A stretch of 9,738 bases of DNA from Myroides sp. (lineage in GTDB: Bacteria; Bacteroidota; Bacteroidia; Flavobacteriales; Flavobacteriaceae), in contig JAHAYQ010000254.1 in assembly GCA_018384465.1 (NCBI GenBank), positions 1-9,738 on the forward strand. Direction: 5' to 3'. The notes under the pieces are model-generated. The model made no database searches. It was given only the letters and a program-made list of their open reading frames with translations, and was not told the origin of the DNA. Positions 1 through 8,376 of this stretch are shown in pieces; positions within the stretch are counted from its first letter, which is position 1, and every line of letters begins with the position of its first letter. A program made the translations under genes and the position numbers.

Positions 1-26
1 TCACAAATTTTTCGTGTAAAAGTGCC

Positions 27-56
27 TTTGTTTATTATGAATGTACCTTATATTTT
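27..56 (+). promoter_or_regulatory. Probable pruA promoter (Bacteroidota type)
   Basis: A TTTG element at 27-30 is followed after 18 bases by TATATTTT at 49-56, a seven-of-eight match to the Bacteroidota -7 box TAnnTTTG. This would place the transcription start about 20 bases before the pruA ATG. The leader is A-rich with no clear Shine-Dalgarno sequence, which is usual in this phylum. In such AT-rich DNA this kind of match can arise by chance. Nothing else is visible in bases 1-81. Confidence 0.45.
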
Positions 57-81
57 TAACTAAAAAATAAAATAAACAGTA

Positions 82-1707
82 ATGTCTACAGGATTTTTTA
101 ATGTTCCGGTTGCCGTGAACGAACCAGTAAAAACCTATGCGCCAGGTACTAAAGAGCGCGAAGAAGTTCAGAAAACTTTTAAAGAAATGTATCAAACAAC
201 GGTTGATATTCCATTATATATTGGTGGCAAAGAAGTAAGAACAGGAAATACAAAAAACTTATTTCCTCCGTTTGATCATCAACATCATTTAGGAGTTTAC
301 CACACAGCCGATCAAAAATTGGTTCAAGAAGCTATTGATTCTGCTTTAGAAGCAAGAAAAAAATGGTCGCAAATGGCATGGGAACATCGCGCATCGATCT
401 TTTTAAAAGCAGCCGAGTTAGTTGCGGGGCCTTACCGTGCAAAATTAAATGCAGCAACTATGATTGCGCAAGGAAAAACAGTGCATCAGGCAGAAATTGA
501 TGCAGCTTGTGAGTTTATAGATTTCTTACGTTTCAATGTGCAATACATGACCGAAATTTACAAGCAACAACCTATTTCATCTAAAGGTATTTGGAACAGA
601 GTAGAGCAACGTCCGTTAGAAGGTTTTGTATATGCAATTACACCATTTAACTTTACGGCTATTTCTGGTAACCTACCGTCGTGTGTGGCAATGATGGGTA
701 ACGTTGTAGTTTGGAAACCAGCAGCTACTCAAATTTTTTCAGCAAACGTAATTGTTGAAATCTTTAAAAAAGCAGGTTTGCCAGACGGTGTAATAAACGT
801 GGTTTATGGTGATTCTGCAATGATTACTAATACCGTTTTAGATTCTGCTGACTTTGCTGGGATTCACTTTACAGGATCTACCGGAGTTTTTAATGATTTT
901 TGGAAAACAATTGGTCAAAATATAAACAAATACAAAACTTATCCACGTATCGTAGGTGAAACAGGAGGAAAAGATTTTGTGTGGGCGCATCCTTCATCTG
1001 ATGCTAAAGAAGTAGCTACAGCTTTATCAAGAGGTGCTTTTGAATATCAAGGACAAAAGTGTTCTGCAGCTTCTCGTGCGTACATTCCAGCTTCGTTATG
1101 GAACGATGTGAAGAATTTTATGGTAGAAGATGTGAAGTCTTTCAAAATGGGATCGCCAGAAGATATGAGTAATTTTATGTCTGCTGTAATTACCGAATCG
1201 TCTTTTGATAAATTAGCCAAAGCAATTGATGATGCTAAAACATCAAACGAAGCAGAAATTGTTGTAGGTGGTGGTTATGACAAATCAAAAGGTTGGTTTA
1301 TTGAACCAACAGTTATTGTTACAACCAATCCAAAATACGACACCATGCAGCGCGAATTGTTTGGCCCTGTTTTAACGGTTTACGTTTATGAGGACAATAA
1401 ATGGGAGGAAAGTTTACAGTTAGTTGACGGAACTTCTGAATACGCTTTAACAGGAGCTATTTTTTCTGGATGCCGATATGCTATTGAAACAGCTACTAAA
1501 GCATTAGAAAATGCCGCAGGTAACTTCTATATTAACGATAAACCAACAGGGGCAGTGGTTGGTCAACAACCATTTGGTGGAGCAAGAGGATCGGGAACTA
1601 ACGATAAAGCTGGTTCTATGATTAATTTATTACGTTGGGTTTCGCCACGTACCATTAAAGAAACTTTTGTGCCAGATACGGATTACAGATATCCGTTTTT
1701 AGGATAA
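82..1707 (+). CDS. pruA: L-glutamate gamma-semialdehyde dehydrogenase (1-pyrroline-5-carboxylate dehydrogenase)
   Basis: This cytoplasmic enzyme oxidises glutamate gamma-semialdehyde, formed by hydrolysis of P5C, to glutamate using NAD+. It is the second step of proline catabolism. The 541-residue length fits the long monofunctional P5C dehydrogenase type rather than the PutA fusion. The aldehyde dehydrogenase landmarks are all present: ITPFNF with oxyanion-hole N190, cofactor-binding WKPA (K212), FTGST at 263-267, general base E293 in VGETGGK, nucleophile C327 in QGQKCSAA, E425 in ELFGP, and PFGG at 497-500 in the substrate-anchor loop region. The ATG at 82 follows an A-rich leader and gives a full-length N-terminus. 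The gene stands alone: no proline dehydrogenase is in the window, although one could lie to the left. It converges on the CsbD-family gene and ends just before a hairpin terminator. No frameshift or missing key residue is seen. Confidence 0.97.
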   Translation: MSTGFFNVPVAVNEPVKTYAPGTKEREEVQKTFKEMYQTTVDIPLYIGGKEVRTGNTKNLFPPFDHQHHLGVYHTADQKLVQEAIDSALEARKKWSQMAWEHRASIFLKAAELVAGPYRAKLNAATMIAQGKTVHQAEIDAACEFIDFLRFNVQYMTEIYKQQPISSKGIWNRVEQRPLEGFVYAITPFNFTAISGNLPSCVAMMGNVVVWKPAATQIFSANVIVEIFKKAGLPDGVINVVYGDSAMITNTVLDSADFAGIHFTGSTGVFNDFWKTIGQNINKYKTYPRIVGETGGKDFVWAHPSSDAKEVATALSRGAFEYQGQKCSAASRAYIPASLWNDVKNFMVEDVKSFKMGSPEDMSNFMSAVITESSFDKLAKAIDDAKTSNEAEIVVGGGYDKSKGWFIEPTVIVTTNPKYDTMQRELFGPVLTVYVYEDNKWEESLQLVDGTSEYALTGAIFSGCRYAIETATKALENAAGNFYINDKPTGAVVGQQPFGGARGSGTNDKAGSMINLLRWVSPRTIKETFVPDTDYRYPFLG

Positions 1708-1724
1708 ACATATTTAAATAAATA

Positions 1725-1753
1725 AACAAAGCCAGCTAAATGCTGGCTTTGTT
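1725..1753. terminator. Bidirectional terminator between pruA and the CsbD-family gene
   Basis: A perfect 12-bp inverted repeat (AACAAAGCCAGC at 1725-1736 and GCTGGCTTTGTT at 1742-1753) flanks a 5-base loop. It lies 18 bases after the pruA stop and 25 bases beyond the 3' end of the oppositely oriented CsbD-family gene. The A/T-rich outer stem gives a U-rich tail on either strand, so it can serve both convergent genes. The T run is interrupted by a G, so termination may be less than complete. Confidence 0.8.
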
Positions 1754-1777
1754 GTTAAGTTATTAACTCTAATGTAA

Positions 1778-1984
1778 TTAAAGGTTGTTTCCGTCTTCTT
1801 TCCAATCTCTAAGTTCTTGTTCAATGTCTTCTTTGGTTCTTCCAGTTTTTTCTTGGATTTTACCAATGTATTGATCCATTTTACCTTCAGCAAAAGCAGA
1901 ATCATCATCAAACCATTCACCGTATTTTTGTTTAACGGCACCTTTAATCTTGTTCCATTTTCCTTCTAATTCTAATCTGTCCAT
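1778..1984 (-). CDS. CsbD-family stress-response protein
   Basis: This is a 68-residue, highly charged soluble protein with the CsbD-like pattern: an N-terminal GKWNKIKGAVKQKYGEW segment (residues 8-24), an acidic turn with DDDSAFAEGKMDQ, then GKIQEKTGRTKEDIEQE (residues 41-57). Known members are small proteins, often induced in stationary phase or by general stress (sigma-B control in Bacillus). Their molecular function is not established. The ATG at 1984 gives the usual family length and starts right before the conserved first helix. No signal peptide or membrane segment is seen, so it should be cytoplasmic. It is a single-gene unit, insulated from the efflux operon upstream by the terminator at 2079-2106. 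An overlapping reading frame on the same strand encodes no recognisable protein. Confidence 0.9.
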   Translation of the reverse strand: MDRLELEGKWNKIKGAVKQKYGEWFDDDSAFAEGKMDQYIGKIQEKTGRTKEDIEQELRDWKEDGNNL

Positions 1985-2010
1985 AGCAATAAATTTTTTA
2001 ATTAGTTGTA

Positions 2011-2018
2011 TAAAGTTA
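2011..2018 (-). promoter_or_regulatory. Possible -7 box for the CsbD-family gene
   Basis: Read on the - strand this is TAACTTTA, a seven-of-eight match to TAnnTTTG, located 26 bases before the ATG. I could not find a TTTG or TTG element at the right distance upstream, so the call is weak. The surrounding gap (1985-2078) contains no open reading frame of interest. Confidence 0.3.
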
Positions 2019-2078
2019 AAGATTAGAAATTTAAATGGCTGTTAAATTAGTTTAAAAAAATAATTTTAACTGTTAAAG

Positions 2079-2106
2079 AAAACAGCTACCAATTGGTAGC
2101 TGTTTT
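2079..2106 (-). terminator. Terminator of the efflux operon
   Basis: This is a 28-bp perfect palindrome made of AAAACAGCTACC, a central AATT and GGTAGCTGTTTT. It begins 5 bases after the stop codon of the RND pump gene. On the - strand the hairpin runs into TTTTCTTTAA, a typical intrinsic terminator tail. It ends the four-gene operon and keeps read-through out of the CsbD-family gene. Its symmetry would also let it act on the + strand, but no + strand gene needs it. Confidence 0.85.
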
Positions 2107-2111
2107 TAAAA

Positions 2112-5100
2112 TTATTCTGGTTTTTCACCGAACTCATCAACATAGTTTTCGTTTTCAACATAATCGGCAGTCATTAGTTCTGCATAATCGGTTGATTTAC
2201 CTTTGCTAAATCTGCGTCCTATACTATCAAAAATAGAGTATACTACTGGAACAATGATTAACGTAAGGAATAAAGACGATAGCAAACCACCCATAATTAC
2301 AATAGCTAAACCGCGGTTCATATCCGATCCATCACCTTGAGCAAATGCAATAGGAACCATGGCAATAACCATAGCAATGGTTGTCATTAAAATAGGACGG
2401 AAACGAGCATGATTAGCTGAAATCAGCGCATCATAGGTACTGTAACCTTGTTCAATTCTATGGTTGGCAAAGTCCACCAACATAATGGCGTTTTTGGCTA
2501 CCAATCCAATCAACATAATAATACCTAAAATAGTAAATATATTTAAGGTTTCGTTTGTTAAAGCTAATAATAATAAGGCTCCAATGAACGATAACGGAAT
2601 AGAGAATAAAATGATGAATGGTTTAGAGAAACTGTCGTACAAAATAACCATTACGGCATATACTAAAACAACCGAAGCTAATAAAGCAATTCCTAAGGTA
2701 CCAAAACCTTCGTCTTGGTTTTCTTTGTTTCCACCCCATACATAAGCAACACCAGGTTTTAATTCTAATTGTGAAAATTCTGCTTCCCATTCCTCGGCTA
2801 ATGTTCCTGCTGGTTTACCTACAACCTGAGCTTGTACGGATACCGATGGTGATTTATCACGACGCTCTAATAAAGTTGGTCCTGAACCATAGCTGATATC
2901 AGCAAATTGATCTAATGTAATGGCTTGGCCTTGTGAATTGATGAACTCTACATTTTTAACATCTTCCATTGATCCTCGACTTATTTCATCAAAACGGATG
3001 TTAATGTCGTATTCTGTATCACCTGCACGGTATTTTGTGTCGGTATTTCCAGAAAAAGCAGTTTGCATGGTCATACCTACTGTAGCTACGTTTAGACCTA
3101 AAGCGTTCATTTTATCACGATCTAATTGTACAACAATCTCAGGGTTTCCATCTTCTGACGTTAATTTAATTTCACTTGAACCTGGAATGTTAGCCAATAA
3201 ATCGGCTGCTTTTTGAGCATATTCTAAAGCATCTTCAGTAGAAGAAGCAATAACTGTTAACATTAATGGAGCTTGTTCTGCCCCCATAATACCAACCTGT
3301 ACTGTTTTAATTTTAGCATCTACCAAAACGTTTTCCATTTCACGTTTTAATTTGGCTGCATATACTTTGGTAGGTTCTGTTTTACGGTGACCATCGTTTA
3401 AATAAATCTGGATTTCAGATTTGTATTTAGTTCCGCTTGTTGTCATCATACCATCCGAAGCCTGACCAACTGTGGTAATCATTTTTTCAATCTCAGGTTT
3501 CTGAGCCAAATATTGCTCTGCTTTCTGCGTCAATAAGTTAGTTTGCTCAATAGAAGCATCCTTATTTAATTCTAATTGTAAATAGAATTCTTCTTTATCA
3601 CTACTTGGAAAGAAATCACCACCAATAAATCCACCACCAACTAAACCAACGGTTGACGCAAGGAATAAAATTAAGGTTACTACTAAAGTAATGATCTTGT
3701 TTTTTCTGCTACCTAATGCCCAAACTAATAGGTTTGAAATAGCTCCGGTTAATTTGGCTAAACCAGCTTCGAATCCGTATAAAATTCTTCCAAAAAACGA
3801 ATGCTTGCTGATATGAGATAACTTTCCAAAACGAGAATACAACCAAGGTACTAAGGTAAACGATACGAATAACGATAATAAAGTAGCTACCACTACGGTA
3901 ACACAGAACTGACGTAAGATATCAGATACCAATCCTTCTGACATAGCAATTGGTAAGAATACTACAACAATAACTAAGGTAATAGCGGTAACGGTAAAAC
4001 CAATTTCTTTTGCACCATCATAAGCAGCACGTACTTTGTTTTTACCCATTTCCATGTGGCGGTGAATGTTTTCAATTACCACAATAGCATCATCTACAAC
4101 AATACCTACAACCAACGATAATCCTAACAACGACATTAAGTTTAAAGTATAACCAAACAAGTTCATGGCAATAAAAGTACCAATTAACGATAATGGGATT
4201 GCTAAACTGGCAATACCTGCATCGCGCAAACTGTGTAAGAAAAATAGCATAATTAAAACCACCAATACAACGGCTAAAGCTAAATCGACCATTACGTGGT
4301 TTGCTGCGTTTATAGTATAATCGGTAGAGTTTGAAGCTACTAATACATTAATTTCTTGTGCTTGGTAATCTTTTTGTACCGTTTCAATAGTTTCTTTAAC
4401 CAAATCGGATACTGCTACGGCGTTTGCATCAGATTGTTTGTACACCTGCATTAATATGGTGTTGGTTTGATCGATACGCGCAATTTTTTCAATGTCTTTA
4501 ATGCCATCTTGAACGTCGGCAATATCACTTAAACGAATCTGGGTACCTGTTGGGGTAGTAATAGGCAAATTACGCATTTGATCTAAAGAGGTAAATTTAC
4601 CTGATAGACGAATGGTTGTTTGGTTGCGTTGAGATTTGATGTTTCCTGTTGGGAAATCCATATTAGAGGCAGCAATAATTTGTTGTACCTGACTAATAGT
4701 TAAACCGTAGCCAGCCAAACGCTCTGGATTAATGCTTACTTGAATTTCACGTTCTTCACCACCAATTAAATCTACTTTAGCCACCCCGTTGATACGAGCA
4801 AAAACGGGTTGAATTTTTTGATCTAATAAATCGTATAACTCTTTTTCTGTTAAATTTGATGTTACCGAAAGGTTCATAATAGGCACGTCATCTAACGAAA
4901 ACTTATTAAGCGATGGCGTTTCGGCATCATCTGGTAAATCGTTTATGACGGCATTAATTTTCCGTTGTGCATCGGTGAGTAGAAAGTTTACATCGGCACC
5001 CGTATTTAGGGTAATCATTACAACCGAAACACTTTCCATAGATTTTGATTCGATTTTCTTCACGTTTTCAAGTGAGGAAACGGCATCTTCTATAACTTTT

Positions 5101-5291
5101 GTTACCGATGTTTCTACCTCGCCAGGTGCAGCACCCGGATATACAGTTTGTACGGTAATTACGTTAACATCAAACTTAGGTACTAATTCGTAACCTAAAC
5201 TAAAGTACGAACCAATACCACCCAAAAGTAATAACGAGAAAAGAACGATGATTACACTGGGTCTTTTAATGGATATTTCTGATATTTTCAT
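2112..5291 (-). CDS. RND-family (HAE1, AcrB-like) multidrug efflux pump, inner-membrane subunit
   Basis: This is the proton-driven pump of a tripartite efflux complex, exporting hydrophobic or amphipathic compounds from the inner membrane and periplasm. The 1059 residues show the standard RND plan: a first membrane helix at about 12-29, a periplasmic loop at 30-334, helices 2-6 at about 335-485, helix 7 at about 533-552, a second periplasmic loop at about 553-864, and helices 8-12 at about 865-1018. The proton-relay residues are present: adjacent aspartates D400 and D401 in helix 4 (GIVVDDAIVVIEN) and K933 in helix 10 (GLVAKNAIMLVDF). The N-terminus MKISEISIKRP and the YPGAAPGEVE motif (51-60) are typical of the family. 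The start is supported by an AAGGA at 5301-5305, a reasonable Shine-Dalgarno, in the 19-base gap after the fusion-protein gene. The last 25 residues form an unusually acidic cytoplasmic tail. Substrates cannot be inferred from sequence; heavy-metal (CusA) type seems less likely than HAE1. Confidence 0.96.
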   Translation of the reverse strand: MKISEISIKRPSVIIVLFSLLLLGGIGSYFSLGYELVPKFDVNVITVQTVYPGAAPGEVETSVTKVIEDAVSSLENVKKIESKSMESVSVVMITLNTGADVNFLLTDAQRKINAVINDLPDDAETPSLNKFSLDDVPIMNLSVTSNLTEKELYDLLDQKIQPVFARINGVAKVDLIGGEEREIQVSINPERLAGYGLTISQVQQIIAASNMDFPTGNIKSQRNQTTIRLSGKFTSLDQMRNLPITTPTGTQIRLSDIADVQDGIKDIEKIARIDQTNTILMQVYKQSDANAVAVSDLVKETIETVQKDYQAQEINVLVASNSTDYTINAANHVMVDLALAVVLVVLIMLFFLHSLRDAGIASLAIPLSLIGTFIAMNLFGYTLNLMSLLGLSLVVGIVVDDAIVVIENIHRHMEMGKNKVRAAYDGAKEIGFTVTAITLVIVVVFLPIAMSEGLVSDILRQFCVTVVVATLLSLFVSFTLVPWLYSRFGKLSHISKHSFFGRILYGFEAGLAKLTGAISNLLVWALGSRKNKIITLVVTLILFLASTVGLVGGGFIGGDFFPSSDKEEFYLQLELNKDASIEQTNLLTQKAEQYLAQKPEIEKMITTVGQASDGMMTTSGTKYKSEIQIYLNDGHRKTEPTKVYAAKLKREMENVLVDAKIKTVQVGIMGAEQAPLMLTVIASSTEDALEYAQKAADLLANIPGSSEIKLTSEDGNPEIVVQLDRDKMNALGLNVATVGMTMQTAFSGNTDTKYRAGDTEYDINIRFDEISRGSMEDVKNVEFINSQGQAITLDQFADISYGSGPTLLERRDKSPSVSVQAQVVGKPAGTLAEEWEAEFSQLELKPGVAYVWGGNKENQDEGFGTLGIALLASVVLVYAVMVILYDSFSKPFIILFSIPLSFIGALLLLALTNETLNIFTILGIIMLIGLVAKNAIMLVDFANHRIEQGYSTYDALISANHARFRPILMTTIAMVIAMVPIAFAQGDGSDMNRGLAIVIMGGLLSSLFLTLIIVPVVYSIFDSIGRRFSKGKSTDYAELMTADYVENENYVDEFGEKPE

Positions 5292-5310
5292 TGATAAAAT
5301 TCCTTAATAA

Positions 5311-6366
5311 TTAAATAATTTCAACGGCTGTACCGTCTATTAGGTTAATTTGACCTGAAGTGATTACTTGCGCTCCTTTTTCTACTCCCGAGATAACTTC
5401 GATGTATTCACCAAACGTTCTGCCTGAAACCACTTTAGTTAACACCGCTTTTCCGTCTTTATGAACAAATACTTGATTAGAACTTACGCTACCTACAAAA
5501 GCAGTACGAGGAATAACCAAAACGTTAGCTAATTGACTGTCGCCGAAATATGCGTTTCCATACATTCCTGCTTTTAAGGCATTAGATGCATTGTTTTGAA
5601 TATCTAATTCAACTGGGAAATTTAAGCTAACATCAGCTTTTGGAGCAATAAATGATATTTTTCCGCTAAACTCTTGGTCTGCCAAAACAGGTGATTCTAC
5701 CTTTATAGTTTGCCCCACTTTTAAGGTACCTACGTGTTTTTCATCAACATTTACCTTTAATTTTAAGGTAGATACGTTAACTACTTCAAAAAGTTCCATA
5801 CCTGGGTTAACAAAAGATCCCGGTTCAATATTCTTTTTATTTATAATTCCTGCAAACGACGCTTTGATATTAACGTCACCTGCTGATATTTGTGCGCTAC
5901 TTAAATTGTTTTTTGCATTTACAAGTTGCAGTTTCACTTGATCTAATTGTTGTTTGGTAACTCCGCCAGTTGCGTAAGCACTTTCAAAACGTGCTACCTC
6001 GGTTTGTGCGTTGTTATACATAGCTTGTGCGTTGGCTACATTTACATTTTGCTGATCTGCTTTAATAACAGCCAAAGTTTGTCCGGCTTTAACGTAAGAT
6101 CCTTCGTCCACTAAAACACGAGTAACCAAACCTGGAGTTTCAGCCGAAATTTTTACTTCTTGCTTAGGTGCAAAGGTACCGTTAGCAATATATTGTCCGT
6201 TTACTTCTCTAAAATCAACTGTTTCTACACGTACTGCTACGTGGCTATTAGTTTGTCCAACTATATCAGTTTGTGCTTGGTTTTCTGCTTTATGGTTGTT
6301 TAAAACATACATAATTCCGGCTAATGCTGCAATTACGATAATTCCTGTTATAACTACTTTTTTCAT
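5311..6366 (-). CDS. RND efflux periplasmic adaptor (membrane fusion protein, AcrA-like)
   Basis: This adaptor links the inner-membrane RND pump to the TolC-like channel. In its 351 residues I see an N-terminal membrane anchor at about 4-22 and then a polar linker. The first lipoyl half is at about 69-101 (SAETPGLVTRVLVDEGSYVK), followed by a short alpha-helical hairpin at about 103-160. The second lipoyl half is at about 165-196 (ASFAGIINKKNIEPGSFV), then a beta-barrel at about 200-275 and a membrane-proximal domain to the end. There is no lipobox cysteine, so it is held by an uncleaved helix rather than a lipid. The helical hairpin is short compared with enterobacterial AcrA. The gene lies 25 bases after the outer-membrane factor gene and 19 bases before the pump gene, clearly co-transcribed. 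Confidence 0.95.
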   Translation of the reverse strand: MKKVVITGIIVIAALAGIMYVLNNHKAENQAQTDIVGQTNSHVAVRVETVDFREVNGQYIANGTFAPKQEVKISAETPGLVTRVLVDEGSYVKAGQTLAVIKADQQNVNVANAQAMYNNAQTEVARFESAYATGGVTKQQLDQVKLQLVNAKNNLSSAQISAGDVNIKASFAGIINKKNIEPGSFVNPGMELFEVVNVSTLKLKVNVDEKHVGTLKVGQTIKVESPVLADQEFSGKISFIAPKADVSLNFPVELDIQNNASNALKAGMYGNAYFGDSQLANVLVIPRTAFVGSVSSNQVFVHKDGKAVLTKVVSGRTFGEYIEVISGVEKGAQVITSGQINLIDGTAVEII

Positions 6367-6391
6367 TTTATTAAATATAAATAGGTGATTT

Positions 6392-7711
6392 TTAGTTTTC
6401 TGTTAATGATTTAAGTTCTCCTTTTGCTTTAATCAGTTGTATTTCTGCAATTTTATAGTCTAATAAGGCATTGGTATGATTGTTTTGTGCATCGGCATAA
6501 GATGTTTCTGCATCTAACAAATCGGTTAAAGTTGCCAAACCAAATTTGTAATTGTTTTCAACGTTGCTTAAAACTTCTTGTGCTAAATTCACGTTTTCTT
6601 TCTGTGTGTTTAAAGTGATTAATGAATTATTAAGCTGAGTAATGGCATTTTGAAGTGATAAATCTAAAGCTAAACGCGTATCACGCTTTGTAACTTCTAA
6701 TTTTTCGATATCTATTTGCGCTTGTTTTACTCTTGATTTTACTACGCCTCCGTTAAACACTGGTATGCGAAGATTTAATCCTACTGAGGCAAAATCAGAC
6801 CAATAAGCATCTGGATATGATTGAAACCACGGAAATTTATCACCAATGCCTAAATATCCGTAATTAGCATTCAAGCTTAAACTTGGGTAGCCTTGTGCTT
6901 CGGTTGCTTTTTTATTTAAAGCTAACAATTCACTTTGTTTTTCTAAAAGTTGTATTTCTGTTCTGTTTTCAACCGAAATAGTTTCATCTACTAAAGCATG
7001 TGCTGTAATTTCAAAAGTATCGTTTGGTAGTTCAATTGGCGTATTGATATCCATACCAATCAAATATTTTAATGCGTTTTCTTGTAATTGCAAAGCATTA
7101 ATTAATTGTTGACGCGTGCTGGTTAGGTTGTTTAAAGCTACATTGGTACGGTCTAAGTCAATTTTTTTTGCTAAACCATTATCAAATAAACTTTTAATTA
7201 CATCTCTAACACGAGTGGTGTTTTCAATAGTAGCATCCATTGTTTTTAATTGTGATTTAGTTTTATAAACCTCATAGTAACTATTGGCTACTTTTTCAAT
7301 TACTTGCTCATCTGTAAGTTGCGCATTTATTTTGTAAAACTCACGAGTAGATTTTGCAGCTTTTAAGCCAGTAAACACTGCTTGGTTAAACAATTGTTGA
7401 CTTAATGAAACTGCGGCTGTAGATTGCCACGGACGTCCCATTGCAATTACCATACTTTCGCCCATAAAATCCATTGCGGTTTCTTGTAAAATTGCATTGT
7501 AGGTTAATCCGCCGTCTATATTAATTTGGGGCAAAGCATTAGCACGTACCTCATCAATTAAATATTCACTGTTTTTAACATCTAACCGAGCGTTCACCGC
7601 TTCGGCTTTGTTTTCTAAGGCATAATTTACAGCCTCTGAAAGCGTTAATTGCTGTTGTGCTTGAACAAAAAAGCCAAAAAACGCAGCTAAGATGGATATT
7701 CTATATTTCAT
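6392..7711 (-). CDS. TolC-family outer-membrane efflux channel
   Basis: This is the outer-membrane exit duct of the tripartite pump. The 439-residue precursor has a signal peptide at about 1-18, with a likely cleavage after VQA before QQQLTLSEAV. With no lipobox cysteine, it should be a signal-peptidase-I substrate. Two outer-membrane efflux repeats follow, at roughly 22-215 and 250-430. Each contains the family's characteristic hairpin segment: LFDNGLAKKIDLDRTNVAL (175-193) and NYKFGLATLTDLLDAETSYA (387-406). The long amphipathic, Gln/Asn-rich helices fit the periplasmic tunnel. The ATG at 7711 is only 3 bases after the stop codon of the TetR gene, so expression probably depends on the operon promoter and perhaps on translational coupling. 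The leader is A-rich and has no Shine-Dalgarno. Confidence 0.95.
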   Translation of the reverse strand: MKYRISILAAFFGFFVQAQQQLTLSEAVNYALENKAEAVNARLDVKNSEYLIDEVRANALPQINIDGGLTYNAILQETAMDFMGESMVIAMGRPWQSTAAVSLSQQLFNQAVFTGLKAAKSTREFYKINAQLTDEQVIEKVANSYYEVYKTKSQLKTMDATIENTTRVRDVIKSLFDNGLAKKIDLDRTNVALNNLTSTRQQLINALQLQENALKYLIGMDINTPIELPNDTFEITAHALVDETISVENRTEIQLLEKQSELLALNKKATEAQGYPSLSLNANYGYLGIGDKFPWFQSYPDAYWSDFASVGLNLRIPVFNGGVVKSRVKQAQIDIEKLEVTKRDTRLALDLSLQNAITQLNNSLITLNTQKENVNLAQEVLSNVENNYKFGLATLTDLLDAETSYADAQNNHTNALLDYKIAEIQLIKAKGELKSLTEN

Positions 7712-7714
7712 TTT

Positions 7715-8326
7715 TTATTTATGGGTTTTTAATAATTCTTCTAATATTTGTAATCCTTTCGGTGTAACAATTCCTCTTAAATGGTATTCTAAAAAGTTAT
7801 AGTTTAATTCGTCTAACGATTCGCTGTTTTGTCCGTTTATAAAAATTTCATCGTTGAAAAAAGCGGTCGAGCTCGAAAAAAATATTTTGCCTACAAAATC
7901 AATATCAATTTCTTTGCGATAATATCCTTTTTCAACACCTTCTTTTAAATTTTTAAGAATGGTTAAGTCGTAATTGGCATGTCTTTTCTTTTGAATTCTT
8001 TCTGCCAATCGCGGATAATATTTGTTGAACTGATAAATAGTGCTGGCTTGAATATTAAAGCCAAATAAATCTGCTACACAACTTTTCATGGCAAAATGTT
8101 CGTGAATAGGTGTTTCGCTTTTTCCTTGAATATCTTTTAATCGATTAATGGCCGTATCAAAAACAAAATCAACCGTTTCTTTAACCAACTCATTTTTAGA
8201 TGAAAAATGTTGATAAATGGTTTTTTTTGAAATGCCTAATTCATTGGCAATATCATCCATTGTAACGGACTTAAATCCATTGTTAGTAAAAAGTTCTAAT
8301 GATTTTTTAAATATTATCTCTTTCAT
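7715..8326 (-). CDS. TetR/AcrR-family transcriptional repressor of the efflux operon
   Basis: This is a 203-residue one-component regulator. Residues 1-47 form the TetR DNA-binding domain: ALF-like helix 1 (SLELFTNNGF), then VTMDDIANELGISKKTIYQH (21-40), where the second part is the recognition helix, then FSSKNELV. The rest is a divergent helical ligand-binding and dimerisation domain (about 50-203), as usual for the family, so the inducer cannot be predicted. It is the first gene of the operon, ahead of the channel, adaptor and pump, and its promoter contains a 28-bp inverted repeat. Known TetR repressors next to RND pumps bind such sites and release them on binding a pump substrate. I infer autoregulation and control of the whole operon. 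The ATG at 8324-8326 starts about 20 bases from a consensus -7 box. Confidence 0.93.
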   Translation of the reverse strand: MKEIIFKKSLELFTNNGFKSVTMDDIANELGISKKTIYQHFSSKNELVKETVDFVFDTAINRLKDIQGKSETPIHEHFAMKSCVADLFGFNIQASTIYQFNKYYPRLAERIQKKRHANYDLTILKNLKEGVEKGYYRKEIDIDFVGKIFFSSSTAFFNDEIFINGQNSESLDELNYNFLEYHLRGIVTPKGLQILEELLKTHK

Positions 8327-8345
8327 TTCATCAAAATTTCGAGGG

Positions 8346-8376
8346 CAAAAGTACGAAGGAAACTTTTAAAACCAAA
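8346..8376 (-). promoter_or_regulatory. Promoter of the TetR-efflux operon
   Basis: On the - strand, TTTG (positions 8376-8373) is followed after 19 bases by TACTTTTG (8353-8346), an exact match to the Bacteroidota housekeeping consensus TTTG-spacer-TAnnTTTG. Transcription would start near 8340, leaving a leader of about 13 bases before the TetR ATG. The -33 box and most of the spacer fall inside the inverted repeat at 8358-8385. A repressor bound there would block the primary sigma factor. Confidence 0.8.

Noticed and set aside
1..195. 64-residue open frame on the - strand at the left end
   Set aside because: It lies antisense to the pruA start and its promoter, is rich in Phe/Tyr/Asn as expected from AT-rich antisense, and resembles no family I know.
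1714..1941. 75-residue - strand frame overlapping the CsbD-family gene
   Set aside because: It is a same-strand alternate frame of a well-supported gene, runs through the terminator hairpin and is Lys/Asn/Thr-rich with no recognisable domain.
2464..5193. Three + strand frames (2464-2745, 2920-3216, 4945-5193)
   Set aside because: All are antisense shadows inside the RND pump gene, with no promoter, leader or protein family resemblance.
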